NCBI RefSeq assembly: GCF_002915175.1
Contig: NZ_NXEJ01000008.1
Span: 779,096-843,095 of the forward strand
Direction: 5' to 3'
Length of the DNA stretch: 64,000 nucleotides
DNA from: Agrobacterium rosae
GTDB taxonomy: Bacteria > Pseudomonadota > Alphaproteobacteria > Rhizobiales > Rhizobiaceae
The position numbers and the translations under genes were made by a program. Numbering within the stretch: the first letter of the stretch is position 1; every line of letters begins with the position of its first letter. This document shows, piece by piece, positions 1-8,315 of the stretch. The notes beneath the pieces are model-generated. The model did not search any database. It had not been told where the DNA came from and was given only the letters and a program-made list of their open reading frames with translations.

Positions 1-2
1 AC

Positions 3-656
3 GTTGCGCTGTGCGACCACCACCCTGAAATCATCAAGGTCTGTGCGGATCGTGGCTGGGAGTTCTTTTCCCACGGCATCTACAACACCCGCTATGTCTA
101 TAATCTCGATATCGAGCAGGAACGCGCTGTGATCCGCGATGCCTTCGATACGGTGCGCAAACATACGGGTCAGGAATTGGCTGGGTGGCTATCGCCGGCA
201 TTGTCCAACAATTTCTGGACGATGGATATTCTGTCGGAAGCGGGCATTCAGTACACCTGCGACATGTTCCATGACGACCAGCCGATGCCGGTCAAGGTCA
301 AGTCCGGTAAGCTGATTTCAATGCCGTACTCGCTCGAGATGAACGACGTCATCGTCTACAACAGCCAGAAGGTCACCCCGCGCCACTACGGCGAAATCAT
401 CAAGCGGCAGTTCGATCAGCTATACAAGGAAGGCAACGAAAGCGGCACGGTCATGTGCATTCCGCTGCATCCCTATCTCGTTGGCCAGCCACACCGCATC
501 GATGCCTTTGCCGAAGCCATCGAATATATCGCAGGGCATGACGGCGTGTGGCAGACGACAGGGCGCGAAATCGCAGCTGCCTATCATGCCACTGGTGCCT
601 ATGATGCCATGAGCGCTGCCATGGTTACCCATAATTCCGGGAAGGGAGCGCGCTGA
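3..656 (+). CDS. Polysaccharide deacetylase / PuuE-like hydrolase, 5' end cut by window
   Basis: The reading frame is open from the first bases of the window, so the true start lies upstream and only the C-terminal part (about 217 residues) is visible. Carbohydrate-esterase-4/PuuE-like landmarks are present: FFSHGIYNTRY near the left edge (a His-containing metal-site region), GWLSPALSNN, and IPLHPYLVGQPHRI near the C-terminus. Members of this family remove N-acyl groups from sugars or open cyclic ureides such as allantoin. Its stop overlaps the ATG of the next gene (TGATG), which encodes a second protein of the same fold, so the two are probably co-translated and may form a hetero-oligomer. 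The substrate is unknown; the neighbours suggest a small molecule rather than a polysaccharide. Confidence 0.85.
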   Translation, partial: VALCDHHPEIIKVCADRGWEFFSHGIYNTRYVYNLDIEQERAVIRDAFDTVRKHTGQELAGWLSPALSNNFWTMDILSEAGIQYTCDMFHDDQPMPVKVKSGKLISMPYSLEMNDVIVYNSQKVTPRHYGEIIKRQFDQLYKEGNESGTVMCIPLHPYLVGQPHRIDAFAEAIEYIAGHDGVWQTTGREIAAAYHATGAYDAMSAAMVTHNSGKGAR

Positions 657-1579
657 TGTCTATGCCTGAAGACTATCTCAGCTATCCCGCCCGCCGTTAT
701 GGCATGGATCATGATCGTTACGAGTGGAGCGACCTTTTCACCCGCAAGCCCATCTCGTGGCCCGATGGTGCGCGTATTGCCCTCTCCATCGTCACCCATG
801 TCCAGCATTTTCCGCTCGACATGCCCTCAAAGCCATTCAAGGCACCGGGCGCCTTGTCCATGCCTTACCCGGATTTTCGCTATTACACGAACCGTGACTA
901 CGGTAACCGCATCGGCATTTTCCGCATTCTCAAGCTGCTTGCGGAAAAGGAGCTGGAAGCCAGCTTTGCGATCAATGGCGTGATTGCGGCGCGTTATCCG
1001 GCGCTGATCGACGCTGTGGTGCGGGGCGGACATGAAATCATCGCCCACGGTCTGGATATGGGCAAGGTCCATCACTCCGGCCTTGGCGAAGACGAAGAAA
1101 ATGCCATTATCGCCGAGGCCTTGAGCCTGCTTCGCGAGGCGAGCGGTCAGAAGGTTGAGGGTTGGCTGTCGCCGGGTCGTGCGCAGGGCTTCAACACGCC
1201 TGATCTGCTGGCGCGCAACGGTGTTGCCTATAGCCTTGATTGGGCAAACGACGATCTTCCCTATGAGATGCAGACGAAAAATGGATCGCTGCTCGCCATG
1301 CCCATGGCTTACGAGACTGACGACCGGGTGGTGGCTGACGAATATTTCCAGTCAGAAGCCGAATGGGTGCAGCAGGTCAAGGACCGCTTCGACGTACTGT
1401 ACCGCGAAAGCGCCCAATATGGCGGTCGCGTCATGAGCCTGCCGCTGCATAGCTGGGTGTCTGGTATGCCGTATCGCGTCGAATATCTGCGTCAAGTGCT
1501 CGATTACATTCTGTCACATGAGGGCGTGTGGAATGCACCCGCGGGTGACATCTGTGCGTCGTTTCGTGCTGCTGGCTAA
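656..1579 (+). CDS. Polysaccharide deacetylase / PuuE-like hydrolase (second tandem copy)
   Basis: This is a full-length protein of 307 residues with the NodB/PuuE-like fold. GHEIIAHGLDMGKVHHSG is the likely metal-binding His segment, GWLSPGRAQGFNTPDLL matches the equivalent stretch of the preceding gene, and LPLHSWVSGMPYRVEYL lies near the end. It shares architecture with its upstream neighbour but is clearly diverged, so the duplication is old. The start overlaps the previous stop by one base, so translation is coupled. PuuE-type members hydrolyse cyclic amides such as allantoin; a similar ring-opening role in this operon is an inference. No signal peptide is visible, so it should act in the cytoplasm. 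Confidence 0.88.
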   Translation: MSMPEDYLSYPARRYGMDHDRYEWSDLFTRKPISWPDGARIALSIVTHVQHFPLDMPSKPFKAPGALSMPYPDFRYYTNRDYGNRIGIFRILKLLAEKELEASFAINGVIAARYPALIDAVVRGGHEIIAHGLDMGKVHHSGLGEDEENAIIAEALSLLREASGQKVEGWLSPGRAQGFNTPDLLARNGVAYSLDWANDDLPYEMQTKNGSLLAMPMAYETDDRVVADEYFQSEAEWVQQVKDRFDVLYRESAQYGGRVMSLPLHSWVSGMPYRVEYLRQVLDYILSHEGVWNAPAGDICASFRAAG

Positions 1580-1616
1580 AACCGAACGTCGAGCCGAATA
1601 ACAGGAAGACAAGGTC

Positions 1617-3023
1617 ATGGCGCACGCAGCCGCACCGCGCACAATGTTGGGCAAGATCTGGGATGAGCATGAGATATTGCGCCATCCGGCAGGCCCGTCT
1701 TTGCTTTACATCGACCGTGACATGATTCACGAAGGCAGCTTTCATGCCTTTGCCGATCTCAAGCGGCGTGGTTTGAAACCTAGGCGTCCTCAGCAAATCT
1801 TTGGGGTGGCCGACCATTATGTGCCGACGCTGGGCCGAAAGTCGAGCGATGCGGCAAGCCCGGCCATCGCCCACATGATCGACACCTTCGATGAAAACAT
1901 GGAATGGGGCGGTATACGGCATTTCGGTCTGTCGAGCCGTCAGCAGGGCATCGTCCATGTTGTTGCACCGGAACAGGGCATCACGCTGCCGGGCCTGACC
2001 ATCGTCTGTTCCGACAGCCATACCTCGACGCAAGGCGCGCTAGGTGCGATTGCTTTCGGTATCGGCCAATCAGAAAACGCTCATGTTCTGGCCACGCAAA
2101 CGCTGTGGCAGTCTCGTCCCAAGACCATGCGGGTGACGATTGATGGCGTGCTGGGGCAGGGTGTGACGGCCAAGGATGTCATGCTGGCGCTGATCGCGAA
2201 GATCGGTGCGGCCGGTGCAGGTGGCCATGCCATCGAATTCGCCGGACAGGTCGTGCGAGACCTTTCCATTGAGGGTCGGCTGACGCTTTGCAATATGTCG
2301 ATCGAGGCTGCTGCCCGCTTCGGCATGGTCGCGGCGGATGAAACGACGTTTACCTATGTCCGAGGTCGCCATTTCGCGCCATCGGAGCAGGAATGGGACG
2401 GTGCCGTTGCGCACTGGCGCACGCTTGCCAGCGATAGTGATGCGTTCTTTGACGCGGAAGTGAGAATGGACGGTGCGGATATTGCCCCGATGGTGACATG
2501 GGGGACCAGCCCGGAAGACGCCGTTTCCATAAATGGGCGCGTGCCCGATCCAACAAGTTTCGACAGTTCCGACAAGCGCAAGGCGGCGACGAAATCGCTT
2601 GAGTATATGGAGCTGGCACCCGGCACCCCGCTGGATGGCCTGAAACTGGACAAGGTCTTTATCGGCTCCTGCACCAACAGCCGGATCGAGGATTTGCGGG
2701 CTGCTGCCTCTATTCTCAAAGGCCGAAAGGCCATGATCCCCGCCATCGTCGTGCCTGGATCCACACAGGTGAAAGAGCAGGCGGAAGCCGAGGGCATTGC
2801 CCGCACGTTCCGTGAGGCGGGCTTCGAATGGCGCGAGTCGGGCTGTTCCATGTGTGCGGCGATGAACGGTGACGTGGTTGGTCCCGGTGAACGCTGCGCC
2901 TCCACCTCCAACCGCAATTTCGTCGGTCGTCAGGGCCCCGGCGCGCGCACCCATCTGGTCAGCCCCGCCATGGCGGCTGCTGCTGCCATCAGCGGCTGTC
3001 TGACCGATGTGCGCAGGCTGTGA
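1617..3023 (+). CDS. LeuC-like hydro-lyase large subunit (aconitase superfamily)
   Basis: The 468-residue protein has the full LeuC layout and the three [4Fe-4S] ligands: Cys352 in GSCTNSRIEDL and Cys410/Cys413 in SGCSMCAAMNGD. CSDSHTSTQGALGAIAFGIG is the usual active-site loop. The loop that in biosynthetic LeuC reads HEVTSPQAF is here HEGSFHAF, and DHNVPT is DHYVPT, so the substrate is probably not isopropylmalate. It is followed by the small subunit and lies in an operon with a PEP mutase/isocitrate lyase-type lyase. Dimethylmaleate or citraconate hydratases are known relatives with such neighbours. The role proposed is addition of water to an alkylated maleate-like acid; that part is inference. 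Confidence 0.9.
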   Translation: MAHAAAPRTMLGKIWDEHEILRHPAGPSLLYIDRDMIHEGSFHAFADLKRRGLKPRRPQQIFGVADHYVPTLGRKSSDAASPAIAHMIDTFDENMEWGGIRHFGLSSRQQGIVHVVAPEQGITLPGLTIVCSDSHTSTQGALGAIAFGIGQSENAHVLATQTLWQSRPKTMRVTIDGVLGQGVTAKDVMLALIAKIGAAGAGGHAIEFAGQVVRDLSIEGRLTLCNMSIEAAARFGMVAADETTFTYVRGRHFAPSEQEWDGAVAHWRTLASDSDAFFDAEVRMDGADIAPMVTWGTSPEDAVSINGRVPDPTSFDSSDKRKAATKSLEYMELAPGTPLDGLKLDKVFIGSCTNSRIEDLRAAASILKGRKAMIPAIVVPGSTQVKEQAEAEGIARTFREAGFEWRESGCSMCAAMNGDVVGPGERCASTSNRNFVGRQGPGARTHLVSPAMAAAAAISGCLTDVRRL

Positions 3024-3030
3024 GGGCACA

Positions 3031-3648
3031 ATGATGAAAGCATTCATTCGCGAAACATCCACAGCAGTAGCCATCCCCGGCGTCAACTGCGATACGGACC
3101 AGATCATTCCCGGTCGCTTTTTGAAGGCAGACCGCGCGCAGGGCTACGGCCAGTTCCTGTTCCACGACATCCGTCGCGATGAGCAGAAAGAACTGGACCC
3201 ATCGTTCCCGCTCAACAAGCCTGGTGCCGACGCCGCGACCATTCTTCTTGTCGAGGACAATTTCGGATGCGGATCGTCCCGCGAGGGTGCGGTTTACGCG
3301 CTGGTCGATCATGGCATCCGGGCAGTTATCGGGCCGAGTTTTGGCGATATTTTCTTCAACAATGCCCTGAAAAACGGGCTCGTGCCGGTTCGCTTATCCT
3401 CAGAGCATTGCGAGGCACTGGCAGATCATCTCAACCGTTTTCCTGAAGCCGAGGTTACGGTCGATCTGGAGGCTGCCGAGCTGATCTTGCCGGGCAATCT
3501 TGGCACGCATCCCATCACCATCGATCCCTTCGCGCGCGACTGTATCTTACGCGGTTTGGACGAGATCGAAATGACATTCACTTTCATGGAGCAGATCACC
3601 GCCTTCGAAACGGATCGAATGGCGTCGCATTCCTGGCTGGGCCGTTGA
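3031..3648 (+). CDS. LeuD-like hydro-lyase small subunit
   Basis: This 205-residue partner of the preceding LeuC-like protein carries NCDTDQIIPGRFLK and the conserved CGSSREGA loop (biosynthetic LeuD usually has SSREHA, so the His is replaced by Gly). An in-frame ATG lies at 3007 inside the end of the large-subunit gene, but the start at 3031 has a GAGG ribosome site about 7 bases upstream and gives the usual N-terminus, so I prefer it. The two subunits would form one [4Fe-4S] hydro-lyase. As with the large subunit, the deviating residues and the operon context argue for a catabolic diacid rather than leucine synthesis. Confidence 0.9.
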   Translation: MMKAFIRETSTAVAIPGVNCDTDQIIPGRFLKADRAQGYGQFLFHDIRRDEQKELDPSFPLNKPGADAATILLVEDNFGCGSSREGAVYALVDHGIRAVIGPSFGDIFFNNALKNGLVPVRLSSEHCEALADHLNRFPEAEVTVDLEAAELILPGNLGTHPITIDPFARDCILRGLDEIEMTFTFMEQITAFETDRMASHSWLGR

Positions 3649-3702
3649 CGGGCGGACCAGCGAGTTTCTTTTGCCGTCTCATAAAAAAACTGGGAGCATA
3701 AA

Positions 3703-4920
3703 ATGACATTCAAAATTGAACGACGCGACCTTTTAAAGGTCTCCGGAGCGCTAGCCGTCAGCCTGGCTGCGCCATCCATCCTGCGCGCGCAGACACCGGC
3801 CATCAAGGTTGGCGTCATCGAACCGCTGACAGGCAACCTTGCCTATAACGGTACACAGAGTGCTGCCGGTGCAAAGTTTGCGGCGGAAGCCATCAATGCC
3901 GCAGGCGGCATCAAGTCGATGGGCGGTGCCAAGATCGAACTCGTCGTGGTGGACGCGCAAAGCCGCCCGGAAGCCGCCGCTGCCGCCGTCGATACGCTGA
4001 TCGAGGCCAATGCCTGCGCCTTCACCGGCGCAACGGCATCCGCGCTAGGCCTTGCGTCTTCGCAGGCAGCAGCAAAGTACAATCTTGCGCAGGTCTTCTC
4101 CATCGGCACCGCCGAAACTGTTGTAACGCGCGGCCTGCCCAACGTTTTCCGTTTCACGCCGGGCGTCAACAAATGCACCAGCGTCGCGCTTGAGAACCTC
4201 AAGCTTCTGAATGCCGGCGCGGGCAATTCCATCAAGACAGCGGCCATCGTCCATGAAGACGGTCCCTTCGGCTCCAATATGGCGAAAATTCTGGCCGAAC
4301 AGCTGCCGAAGCAGGGTATCGAAGTGGTCGAGACCATCTCGCACCCGACACCGCAGCGTGACTTTTCCAACATCGCGCTTCGCGTCAAGGCATCGAAGGC
4401 CGACATCCTCATTCCGTCGAATTACATCAACGAATACACACTGATGGCGCGTGCGCTGAACCAGCAGCGCGTCGAACTCAAGGCCATCTATTCCATCCTC
4501 GGTGGCGCGGCATCCAACATCAAGTTCGTCCGCGAGAACAGGGAAGTCGCTCAATATGTGATGGACTGCAACCACTGGTACGATCCATCCAAGGACCTGT
4601 CGAAGGCGCTCGCTGCCAGCGTTGCAGCTGCCAAGCTGGACCTGACCTATGACGTGATGGTGTCCTATGCGACGATACAGGTGATCGCCGACGCTCTGGA
4701 ACGCGGCGCTTCCGCCGACCGTCAGAAGATGATCGAAGCTCTGGCCGCATCGACCTTCGACAAGTCCATTATGCCGTATGGCCCGACGAAGTTCGTCAAT
4801 GGTGACAATGTCAACTCGCAGCCGGTAAACACGCAGATTCGTGGCGACAAGATCGAACTGGTCTTCCCGAAGGAATATGCCACGGCCGAAGCGGTCTTCC
4901 CGATCCCTGCCAAAAACTGA
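3703..4920 (+). CDS. Tat-exported type-1 periplasmic binding protein of a HAAT-type ABC importer
   Basis: The 405-residue protein starts with a twin-arginine signal (ERRDLLKVSG then a hydrophobic stretch ending near ILRAQ), and the mature part is a LivK/AmiC-like type-1 binding protein (IKVGVIEPLTGNLAYNGTQS). It should bind the substrate in the periplasm and hand it to the permeases encoded next. Use of the Tat route rather than Sec is typical of many rhizobial binding proteins of this family. A strong hairpin follows directly after the stop, which would help keep this gene expressed above the membrane parts. The substrate cannot be read from sequence; the operon suggests an amide- or acid-type compound. 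Confidence 0.9.
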   Translation: MTFKIERRDLLKVSGALAVSLAAPSILRAQTPAIKVGVIEPLTGNLAYNGTQSAAGAKFAAEAINAAGGIKSMGGAKIELVVVDAQSRPEAAAAAVDTLIEANACAFTGATASALGLASSQAAAKYNLAQVFSIGTAETVVTRGLPNVFRFTPGVNKCTSVALENLKLLNAGAGNSIKTAAIVHEDGPFGSNMAKILAEQLPKQGIEVVETISHPTPQRDFSNIALRVKASKADILIPSNYINEYTLMARALNQQRVELKAIYSILGGAASNIKFVRENREVAQYVMDCNHWYDPSKDLSKALAASVAAAKLDLTYDVMVSYATIQVIADALERGASADRQKMIEALAASTFDKSIMPYGPTKFVNGDNVNSQPVNTQIRGDKIELVFPKEYATAEAVFPIPAKN

Positions 4921-4928
4921 CACGGTCT

Positions 4929-4960
4929 CGCCCCCATGGACGTCAATGTCCCTGGGGGCG
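4929..4960 (+). terminator. Intergenic hairpin after the binding-protein gene (attenuator/mRNA stabiliser)
   Basis: A 13-base stem (left arm 4929-4941, right arm 4948-4960, one mismatch) closes a 6-base loop, with six C facing five G and a T. No run of T follows, so it is more likely a partial terminator or a 3'-end protecting structure that lowers permease levels relative to the binding protein than a full stop. Confidence 0.6.
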
Positions 4961-4989
4961 CTCTTCAAACGACAGAGAGGCGAGCCCTG

Positions 4990-5859
4990 ATGTCAAGTCT
5001 GATCTTACCTGCCGTGTTGAGCGGCCTGATGATGGGAGCCGTCTATGCGCTGGTGGCGCTGGGCCTGACCCTCATCTACGGCGTGCTCCACATCATCAAC
5101 TTTGCGCATGGCAGCCTGTTGATGCTGGCGCTTTACGCCGTCTATTTCCTGTACTTCTATTTCGGCGTCGATCCCTATCTCGCCATTCCCATCGTTCTTC
5201 CGGCCTTCTTCGCGCTCGGTTACGTGTTGCAGCGTTTCCTGATTGCGCCGATGAGCAGCGGCTCGGAACAGAATGTTCTTCTCATCACGCTTGCCGTGTC
5301 GATGATCATCGACAATCTGGCGCTCTACTTCTGGACGTCGAATACGCGCACGGCTGATATCGCTTACGCCTATGATACGGTCGAAGTGCTGGGTGCCTAT
5401 CTGCCGCTCGGTCGGGTGATCGCCTTCGGTGCCGCGCTCGCTGTCGCGCCGCTGTTGTGGTGCTTCATGGCCTATACACGCACGGGCTCTGCCATTCGCG
5501 CCGTGGCGATTGAAAAGCGTGGGGCAGAACTCGTCGGTATCGACGTCAACCACACCTATGCGGTCTGTTTCGGTATCGGCACGGCCTGTGTGGCGCTTGC
5601 GGCGTGCCTGTTGCTGCCGACTTTCTATATTACGCCGCAGGTTGGTTACACCTTCGTGCTCGTGGCCTTCACCACCGTGGTGCTGGGTGGAATGGGCAGC
5701 CTGCTGGGCGCACTGGTCGCCGGTCTGCTTCTCGGCGTCATCGAGTCGCTCTGCGGTCTTTTCCTTGGCGAAAGCCTCGGCCAGATCGGCATCTTCCTCG
5801 CCTTTATCCTCATCCTTCTCTTCAAACCGTCAGGGCTTCTCGGGAGGGCAAGGACATGA
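4990..5859 (+). CDS. LivH-type ABC permease
   Basis: This is a branched-chain amino acid-type inner-membrane permease of 289 residues with repeated hydrophobic segments and the family signature GLTLIYGVLHIINFAHGSL near the N-terminus. The frame opens at 4936, but that ATG lies inside the intergenic hairpin; the ATG at 4990 with AGAGAGGCG upstream gives the normal N-terminus. Its stop overlaps the start of the LivM-type gene (ATGA). It forms the translocation channel with the next protein. Confidence 0.92.
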   Translation: MSSLILPAVLSGLMMGAVYALVALGLTLIYGVLHIINFAHGSLLMLALYAVYFLYFYFGVDPYLAIPIVLPAFFALGYVLQRFLIAPMSSGSEQNVLLITLAVSMIIDNLALYFWTSNTRTADIAYAYDTVEVLGAYLPLGRVIAFGAALAVAPLLWCFMAYTRTGSAIRAVAIEKRGAELVGIDVNHTYAVCFGIGTACVALAACLLLPTFYITPQVGYTFVLVAFTTVVLGGMGSLLGALVAGLLLGVIESLCGLFLGESLGQIGIFLAFILILLFKPSGLLGRART

Positions 5860-6833
5860 GACCTCAATCCATTGGGCAGATCGCCCTTATCGCGGCGGCT
5901 CTCGCTTATTTGTTCGGCGTCTATTTCGCATCATCGCCGGTGTGGATGGGCTTTACCATCAACGCGCTGATCGTCGCGGTCGTCGCCCTGTCGTGGAACA
6001 TCACCGGTGGTTTCGGTGGCATGTCGTCCTTCGGTCATGCCGCACTTTACGGAACCGGTGCCTATGCCTCGGCCATCCTTCAGGTGCAGTACGGCGTAAA
6101 CGCATGGGTGGGCTTTGGTGCGGGCATTCTTGCGGGCGCTGCCATGGGTGCCTTCATCGGCGCTCTGGCGTTTCGTTATGGCCTGAAGGGCTCCTATTTC
6201 GCACTCGTCACCCTAGCCTTTGCCGAAGTGCTGCGCATCTGCGCATCGTCCTTCGATTTCACCGGCGGCGGCAGCGGGCTGCAATTGAAGCTGGTCCCTG
6301 GCGTTGCCAACCTGCAATTCAACGACCGTGCCATCGCCTACACTGCCCTTCTGGTCGTGGTAGCGCTGGTCATGGCGCTGACGGCTCTCATCAAATATTC
6401 CCGTTTCGGTGCCTATCTCATCGCCGTCAGGGAAAACGAGGATGCAGCACGCGCGCTGGGTATCGACACCTACAAGATCAAGGTGCAGGCCATGGCAATC
6501 TCCGGTGCCTTTGGTGGTCTGGCCGGTGTGCTTTATCTCCAGCTCTGGCTCTTTATCGACAGCAACGTGGTCTATGGCAGCGCCGTTTCCATCGAAGCAC
6601 TGATCGGCCCGATCATTGGCGGTGCCGGGACGATCTGGGGTCCGCTGCTCGGCACGCTCGGCCTGCATCTTCTTGGCGAAGGTGCCAAGCACTTGCTGCC
6701 GAATGCCCCAGGGCTGAACTTCGTACTCTACGCGATTGTGCTGATCTGTGCGCTGCGCTTCCTGCCCAATGGTCTTGTCGGCCTTGCGGGTAAGCTCGGC
6801 ACCTTCAAGAAGAAGGTGGACGACAATGCTTGA
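5856..6833 (+). CDS. LivM-type ABC permease
   Basis: This second inner-membrane permease (325 residues) of the importer has about ten hydrophobic segments and the LivM hallmarks ALSWNITGGFGGMSSFGHAA and AVRENEDAARALGID. The start ATG overlaps the LivH-type stop codon by four bases, and the gene's own end overlaps the start of the LivG-type ATPase by eight bases, so the four transport genes are tightly coupled. The frame is open further upstream inside the livH-like gene, but only this start gives a sensible membrane protein. Confidence 0.92.
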   Translation: MRPQSIGQIALIAAALAYLFGVYFASSPVWMGFTINALIVAVVALSWNITGGFGGMSSFGHAALYGTGAYASAILQVQYGVNAWVGFGAGILAGAAMGAFIGALAFRYGLKGSYFALVTLAFAEVLRICASSFDFTGGGSGLQLKLVPGVANLQFNDRAIAYTALLVVVALVMALTALIKYSRFGAYLIAVRENEDAARALGIDTYKIKVQAMAISGAFGGLAGVLYLQLWLFIDSNVVYGSAVSIEALIGPIIGGAGTIWGPLLGTLGLHLLGEGAKHLLPNAPGLNFVLYAIVLICALRFLPNGLVGLAGKLGTFKKKVDDNA

Positions 6834-7566
6834 GGTTCGTAATCTTTCCAAAAGCTTCGGCGGTTTGAAGGCTGTCACGGATGCATCGCTCGATGTGCCT
6901 GAAGGCTCCATCGTCGGACTTCTCGGCCCGAACGGCGCGGGCAAGACGACCTGCTTTACGATGATTGCCGGTTTTACCAAGGCTGATGAAGGCACGGTGC
7001 GTTTTCAGGGCAAGGATATCACCGGCCTTGCGCCGCACAGCATCTGCGCGCTTGGCATGATCCGCACCTTTCAGATCGTTCAGCCCTTTGCGGGGCTCAC
7101 GGTTCAGGAAAACATCGCTGTAGGTGCGTATCTCCACCACCATGACCGTCGCGAAGCCATGTCGGTGGCGCGGGATGTCGGCAAGCGGCTGGGCATGGGC
7201 GCGATGCTTGATCGTCCCGCATCATCGCTCACCATTGCGGGTCGCAAACGCTTGGAGCTTGCGCGTGCGCTGGCGACCGGTGCGAAATTACTGCTGCTCG
7301 ATGAAGTCATGGCGGGCCTGATACCTTCTGAAATCACCGAGATTGTCGGCATCATTCGTAAAATCCGCGAGGAAGGGCATACCTTCCTGATGATCGAACA
7401 CGTCATGCAGGCGGTGATGCAACTGGCCGAAACAGCCTATGTGCTGAACCAGGGCAAGATGATTGCTCACGGCACGCCGCGCGAACTCGTCAAGGACCCG
7501 TCCGTGGTGGAAGCCTATCTCGGCCACGGGGCCGCTGCCCGCTTGCAGGAGGAAAACCATGCTTGA
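6826..7566 (+). CDS. LivG-type ABC transporter ATPase
   Basis: This ATPase of 246 residues powers the importer. Walker A is GPNGAGKTT, Walker B is LLLLDEVMAGL, and the LivG/LivF-type signature segment is SSLTIAGRKRLELARALA, in which the usual LSxGxQ is degenerate (LTIAGRKR), as is common in LivG proteins. The chosen ATG lies eight bases before the end of the livM-like gene; an upstream in-frame ATG would add a non-conserved leader read from livM sequence. The C-terminal EHVMQAVMQLAETAYVL is the LivG-type H-loop. Confidence 0.92.
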   Translation: MLEVRNLSKSFGGLKAVTDASLDVPEGSIVGLLGPNGAGKTTCFTMIAGFTKADEGTVRFQGKDITGLAPHSICALGMIRTFQIVQPFAGLTVQENIAVGAYLHHHDRREAMSVARDVGKRLGMGAMLDRPASSLTIAGRKRLELARALATGAKLLLLDEVMAGLIPSEITEIVGIIRKIREEGHTFLMIEHVMQAVMQLAETAYVLNQGKMIAHGTPRELVKDPSVVEAYLGHGAAARLQEENHA

Positions 7567-8260
7567 TATCAAGGGTATCCGCGCAGGCTATGGCTCGATG
7601 AGTGTGCTGCAAGGCATCGATATGCGCGTCGATAATGGTGAAATCGTTGCCCTGTTGGGCTCCAACGGCGTGGGCAAGACGACGCTCAACAATGTCATAT
7701 CAGGCTTCATCAAGCCGAGCGCCGGATCGATCTCCTTCAAGGGCGTGACGATCACAGGCAAAAATGCGCGCGACATCGTGGCACTCGGCATCGCCCATGT
7801 GCCGGAGGGACGAAAGGTTTTCCCCAACCTGTCTGTTGGTGAAAACCTAAAGCTCGGTGCGTTTCGCCGGGCTGGCAAAAACACCAAGCAGAATTTCGAG
7901 CGCATCTGCGAAATCTTCCCGAGGCTTCGGGAGCGAATGAACCAGCTTGCGGGCACGTTATCTGGCGGTGAACAGCAGATGCTGGCCATCGGTCGCGGCA
8001 TGATGTCGGAGCCGGAACTGCTCATTCTGGATGAGCCGTCTCTCGGCCTGTCCCCCATCATGGTCGAAGAGATGTTCGGTCTGATCACCAAGATCAATGC
8101 TGACGGTGTTGCCGTGCTGCTAGTCGAGCAGAACGTGATGCAGTCGTTGAGTGTCGCAAAGCGCGCCTATGTCATCGAGCAGGGTCGTTTCGTCATGCAG
8201 GGAGAGGCCGCCACGCTGCTGGCCGATCCGCAGTTGCGCCAAGCCTATCTCGGAATGTGA
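7559..8260 (+). CDS. LivF-type ABC transporter ATPase
   Basis: This is the second ATPase (233 residues) of the same importer. Walker A is GSNGVGKTT, the signature is TLSGGEQQMLAIGRGMM, Walker B is LLILDEPSLGL and the switch His is replaced by Gln in LLVEQNVMQSL, as is normal in LivF. It starts inside the last codons of the LivG-type gene, after a GGAGGA ribosome site. The order binding protein, H, M, G, F is the standard one for this family. Confidence 0.92.
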   Translation: MLDIKGIRAGYGSMSVLQGIDMRVDNGEIVALLGSNGVGKTTLNNVISGFIKPSAGSISFKGVTITGKNARDIVALGIAHVPEGRKVFPNLSVGENLKLGAFRRAGKNTKQNFERICEIFPRLRERMNQLAGTLSGGEQQMLAIGRGMMSEPELLILDEPSLGLSPIMVEEMFGLITKINADGVAVLLVEQNVMQSLSVAKRAYVIEQGRFVMQGEAATLLADPQLRQAYLGM

Positions 8261-8315
8261 GACGCTGCCCCGGATGGAGTGAGCCGGGGCCAATTACGGA
8301 GAAATGGAGAATACA

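Noticed and set aside
2070-3107. 345-residue antisense frame over the LeuC-like gene
   Set aside because: Shadow of a high-GC gene; no family resemblance.
1617-3648. Calling the LeuC/LeuD pair the leucine biosynthesis genes
   Set aside because: Context is catabolic and substrate-loop residues deviate from biosynthetic LeuC and LeuD.
5429-6793. 454-residue open frame across the LivH/LivM-type genes
   Set aside because: Arg/Ser/Cys-rich composition typical of a shifted frame; the two permease frames are clearly the real ones.
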